The notes under the pieces are model-generated. The model saw nothing but the letters and a program-made list of their open reading frames with translations. It made no database searches and was not told the DNA's origin. A stretch of 7,438 nucleotides of DNA from an uncultured Clostridium sp. (GTDB lineage Bacteria; Bacillota; Clostridia; Clostridiales; Clostridiaceae), in contig NZ_CALEVF010000155.1 of NCBI RefSeq assembly GCF_937920395.1, forward strand, positions 1-7,438, given 5' to 3'. Below are positions 4,913 through 7,438 of this stretch, piece after piece. The translations under genes were made by a program, and so were the position numbers. Numbering within the stretch: the first letter of the stretch is position 1; each line of letters opens with the position of its first letter.

Positions 4913-5866
4913 TTATGATAATACAATGCCTTTTTCTATTTTATTTCCTTTTAAAAATTCTTTTACCTCAAGAGGTTTCCCCCCTGGAAACTGTAATATT
5001 TCTATAATCAGAATACCGTTATTGGTGGCGACTGTAATTCCTTCATTATTTGCATCTATGATATAACCAGGTGGTTTAATAATATTTGCCTCCAATGACT
5101 TGGATTTGAATATTTTAATTGAAATATCTTTATAATAAGTATGAGCAGTTGGCCATGAGTTTATATTTTTATATGGCCAATAACTCAATCCTCTTATTAA
5201 ATTATGTATTTTAATACTACTGTCATTCCAATTAATCTTTGCCATTTGCTTGTTTAACATCTGTACATAAGAACTTCCATCACTCTGTTGTTTTACCCCA
5301 CAAATTTCACCTGTTATAATTCCATTTATTGTTTCCTCTAACAGTTCAGCACCGTTTATTTTTAATAAGTTGTACAATTCTCCTGCTGTCATAGATTCAG
5401 ATATGTCAAACTCACTTCTCATAAGTATATCACCCGTATCTATACCAGTATCCATTAGTATAGTTGTATTTCCAGTTGTTATTTCCCCATTTATTAAACT
5501 CCAATTTATTGGTGCTGACCCCCTATACATTGGGAGGAGGGATGCATGTAGACAAATACATCCGAGTCTTGGTATGTCAAGTATTTGCTTAGTTATGATT
5601 TGACCATATGCTACAACAATAATAAAATCTGGTTTTATTTCTTTTAATTTATCAATAATTACAGAGTCTGTTCTTATTTTTTCCGGCTGGAAAATTGGAA
5701 TTTGATTCGATAATCCGACCTCTTTGATTGGTGAAATTGCTACCTTTTTCCCTCTTCCACTTGGTTTATCAGGTTGTGTTACAATCGCACTTACATTATA
5801 TTTCTCTATCATTTTCTTCAATGAGGGAACTGCAAAATCAGGAGTTCCCATAAAAACTATTTTCAT
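4913..5866 (-). CDS. fmt: Methionyl-tRNA formyltransferase (variant active site)
   Basis: The 317-residue length and two-domain layout match Fmt, which formylates Met-tRNA(fMet) from 10-formyl-tetrahydrofolate in the cytosol. The N-terminal Rossmann domain opens MKIVFMGTPDFAVPSL. The tRNA-contacting loop is DKPSGRGKK (33-41), followed by SPIKEVGL and FQPEKIR. The active-site segment is HASLLPMYRGSAPI (107-120), and the catalytic Asp lies in GIDTGD (Asp143). The C-terminal tRNA-binding domain covers about 205-317. Unusually, the N-x-H motif reads C-x-H (Cys105, His107): the Asn seen in E. coli and B. subtilis Fmt is missing. GGGAGG lies 8 nt before the ATG. The gene stands alone, without def or priA, beside accessory genes, so it may be a second Fmt or a divergent formyltransferase. 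By overall sequence it is Fmt. Confidence 0.93.
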   Translation of the reverse strand: MKIVFMGTPDFAVPSLKKMIEKYNVSAIVTQPDKPSGRGKKVAISPIKEVGLSNQIPIFQPEKIRTDSVIIDKLKEIKPDFIIVVAYGQIITKQILDIPRLGCICLHASLLPMYRGSAPINWSLINGEITTGNTTILMDTGIDTGDILMRSEFDISESMTAGELYNLLKINGAELLEETINGIITGEICGVKQQSDGSSYVQMLNKQMAKINWNDSSIKIHNLIRGLSYWPYKNINSWPTAHTYYKDISIKIFKSKSLEANIIKPPGYIIDANNEGITVATNNGILIIEILQFPGGKPLEVKEFLKGNKIEKGIVLS

Positions 5867-5886
5867 TATTGATACCTCCCTTTGAT

Positions 5887-5908
5887 ACTACAAAATATAT
5901 TTTGTAGT
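5887..5908. promoter_or_regulatory. Perfect 22-nt palindrome in fmt leader (operator or RNA hairpin)
   Basis: The half-site ACTACAAAATA is followed directly by its exact complement. The palindrome starts 7 nt upstream of the fmt ribosome binding site (5875-5880) and lies about 40 nt downstream of the predicted transcription start. It could bind a dimeric repressor as a roadblock, or fold in the mRNA next to the ribosome binding site. The half-site does not let me name a regulator. Confidence 0.6.
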
Positions 5909-5945
5909 TACACAATATTCTACGATGTTGTCTTAATTAATAGTA

Positions 5946-5954
5946 ATTATAGCA
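5946..5954 (-). promoter_or_regulatory. Extended -10 promoter of fmt
   Basis: The minus-strand TGCTATAAT is a perfect extended -10 element (TGnTATAAT). No good -35 hexamer is seen, which extended -10 promoters tolerate. Transcription would start near 5939, giving a leader of about 70 nt that includes the 22-nt palindrome. Confidence 0.55.
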
Positions 5955-6111
5955 TGTTTAATATGTATAATCTTGTTTCATTTGTAATAACACGGTAATT
6001 TATTTCAATTTATAATTTATCCCTATTATTAACATACCAAATAACATATATACTTACATAAACAACAGCTAATGTAGTAAGGATCCTTCGCGTTATATAT
6101 GTAATTCAAAG
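5955..6111. other. Non-coding DNA between the fmt promoter and the kinase-side terminator
   Basis: This stretch is AT-rich, with no supported gene, hairpin or copy of the intergenic motif on either strand. Confidence 0.5.
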
Positions 6112-6153
6112 TAAAAGTGCCGTAAAATTCAATTGAATTTTACGGCGCTTTTA
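6112..6153 (-). terminator. Long-stem bidirectional terminator
   Basis: Positions 6119-6146 form a perfect 28-nt palindrome with half-site GCCGTAAAATTCAA. Pairing extends outward through one T-G wobble and AAAAG/CTTTT, to a 20-bp stem spanning 6112-6153. T-tracts border both strands (AAAAG on the left, CTTTT on the right). It lies downstream of the sensor kinase region and isolates it from fmt. Confidence 0.85.
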
Positions 6154-6428
6154 GGAGATTATTTTTAATAATATCTGCTTTTAAATAATATATAATACAA
6201 AGTGAAATTTCAATTATAAAAGTCAAAATTGCAATTCCTATACTTAAGTTTGGTAATATTACGCCTAAATTATCAATTACCATAACGGAGTCTTCTTTTG
6301 CAAATATAGATAAACCTTATTTCTTAATTCAGGTGGAACTGTATCACAAAGTTTTATTAGTGATAAGTGAGCGTTTCCATCATACTCTAATCCACATGTA
6401 TCTTGATAAATTCTATAAATCTGTCCAT
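6140..6428 (-). pseudogene. Possible frameshifted small gene after the sensor kinase
   Basis: Three short peptides in three frames join end to end. ATG 6426-6428 gives MDRFIEFIKIHVD and then stops. The overlapping frame, open from the kinase stop to 6277, continues with LEYDGNAHLSLIKLCDTVPP and LRNKVYLYLQKKTPL. The last frame, from ATG 6281-6283, encodes 47 residues with a hydrophobic membrane-like segment (LSIGIAILTFIIEISLCIIY) and ends inside the terminator stem. Read together they look like one roughly 95-codon gene with two frameshifts. Alternatively, the 47-codon frame alone could be a small membrane protein; its ribosome binding site is poor. I recognise no family. The start is 4 nt past the kinase stop, so it would share that transcript. 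Confidence 0.35.
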
Positions 6429-6432
6429 TTTT

Positions 6433-7438
6433 CTAAGCTTTCTCTGTGCATACTCTTATATAAACTGTAGTTCCCACACCTATAATGGACTCTATATTTA
6501 CACCATATTCTTCGCCATAATATAATTTTATCCGTTTATCAACGTTCTTTATTCCTACTCCGCCAAGCTTAATATCTTTAGTAGATTTTTCACTTTTTAA
6601 TATACCTAAATCAAAACCATCCCCATTATCCCTTATTGTAAATATAATATCTTTGCCCTCTTTTTTTACATTTATAAGTATAATTCCTTTTCTATCCACT
6701 TGCCTAATTCCATGATAAATCGCATTTTCTACTATAGGTTGGATAATAATTTTCAGAATTTTTTCTTGACTTATGTTATCATCATAATTAATTTCACAAC
6801 TTAACTTATCACCATATCTCTGCTGTTGAATATACAAATATTGCTTTATATGCTCTATTTCATTAAATACTGTTGTTATCTCATTGCCTCCATTTAGCGA
6901 TAATCTAAAGAATTGAGCTAACGCTTTTGTAAGTGATACAACTTTCTGCGTATCTTTAAACTCTGCCATCCAAGCAATTGTATCTAATGTATTATATAAG
7001 AAATGAGGGTTTATTTGACTATGCAATGCATTTAACTCTGAGGTTCTCAGATACTTTTCTTTTTGAATTATTTCTTCTAAAAGTGTTTTTATTCTTTTTA
7101 TCATATTATTAAAATGAGTAGCTAAACTTAGTACCTCATAACAACCTTTTTCATCTAACACCACCGGAGTAAAATCATCTTCAATATTTCTCATAGCCTC
7201 TTCTAATTTTGCTATTGGCCTAGTTATCCGTCCTGCAAAATAACTTCCACTGTAAGCAATTATAGCTAGGAAAACAATACTTATAACAACTATAGTTTCC
7301 ATTAAGTTTTTTCTCATCACTTGTAGTTCATTTAAGCTTGAGACACCAAATAAAGTCCAATCAGTGTTTTTAATTTTATAACGCTGAATTACCATTTTCT
7401 TTTTTTTATCGTACCCCATTTGCATTTTACTCTGTTTT
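6433..7438 (-). CDS. Sensor histidine kinase, YesM/LytS class (N-terminus outside window)
   Basis: The frame is open to the right edge, so the ATG at 7423-7425 is probably internal and the extracellular sensor is missing. Numbering from that Met, residues 1-41 look like the end of a Cache-type sensor (TDWTLFGVSS). A membrane helix spans about 42-64. A HAMP linker (RITRPIAKLEEAMRNI) follows, then a coiled-coil-like helix. The phosphoacceptor region is NALHSQINPHFLYNTLD (132-148), with His141 the likely phosphorylated residue of the His_kinase (PF06580) class. The ATPase domain shows the N box QPIVENAIYHG (Asn234), the G1 box RDNGDGF (265-271) and the G2 box GGVGIKN (288-294). Such kinases usually pair with an AraC-type response regulator and control carbohydrate transport or use. 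The partner gene would lie outside the window. Confidence 0.95.
   Translation of the reverse strand, partial: KQSKMQMGYDKKKKMVIQRYKIKNTDWTLFGVSSLNELQVMRKNLMETIVVISIVFLAIIAYSGSYFAGRITRPIAKLEEAMRNIEDDFTPVVLDEKGCYEVLSLATHFNNMIKRIKTLLEEIIQKEKYLRTSELNALHSQINPHFLYNTLDTIAWMAEFKDTQKVVSLTKALAQFFRLSLNGGNEITTVFNEIEHIKQYLYIQQQRYGDKLSCEINYDDNISQEKILKIIIQPIVENAIYHGIRQVDRKGIILINVKKEGKDIIFTIRDNGDGFDLGILKSEKSTKDIKLGGVGIKNVDKRIKLYYGEEYGVNIESIIGVGTTVYIRVCTEKA

Noticed and set aside
5370..5603. Plus-strand open frame of 77 codons
   Set aside because: It is antisense to the catalytic part of fmt, with no ribosome binding site or protein-like domain.

Overview
The window is AT-rich with strong GGAGG-type ribosome binding sites, ATG starts and a YesM-type sensor kinase. 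This points to a low-GC Firmicute, most likely a clostridium of the Lachnospiraceae or Clostridium type; the species cannot be named from sequence alone. Every convincing gene lies on the minus strand, so transcription runs from high to low coordinates.

Right end (about 5867-7438): the C-terminal part of a membrane sensor histidine kinase (LytS/YesM class) enters from beyond the window. It is followed by a short stretch that looks like a decayed or frameshifted small gene, and then by a 20-bp-stem terminator at 6112-6153. Next comes a solitary full-length methionyl-tRNA formyltransferase (fmt, 4913-5866). It has its own extended -10 promoter and a perfect 22-nt palindrome just before its ribosome binding site. 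In this protein the Asn of the conserved N-x-H active-site motif reads as Cys, and no def or priA neighbour is present, so it may be an accessory paralogue.

Middle (about 613-4850): a run of single-gene accessory units in one orientation. In transcription order these are a truncated GNAT copy, a maltose/galactoside-type hexapeptide O-acetyltransferase, a second diverged one, an intact GNAT acetyltransferase, a Nudix hydrolase, a VOC (glyoxalase-fold) protein and an Imm-5-like immunity protein. Each has its own ribosome binding site and most are separated by 60-150 bp.

A degenerate motif of about 19 nt (minus-strand consensus about ATGTCGnAACTGTAAAATA) occurs in nearly every gap of this run, always in the same orientation. 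I did not find it in the fmt-kinase gap. The two GNAT copies are near-identical, and their homology starts in one motif and ends in another. This suggests that units move or duplicate motif-to-motif, like integron gene cassettes. No recombinase gene is visible here, and the motif is partly A/T-rich, so the idea is a hypothesis.

Left end (1-644): the N-terminal part of a probable transposase runs off the window at position 1, preceded by a gene-poor stretch that I read as insertion-sequence leader or remnant DNA. It contains one hairpin and a start-less open frame on the plus strand.
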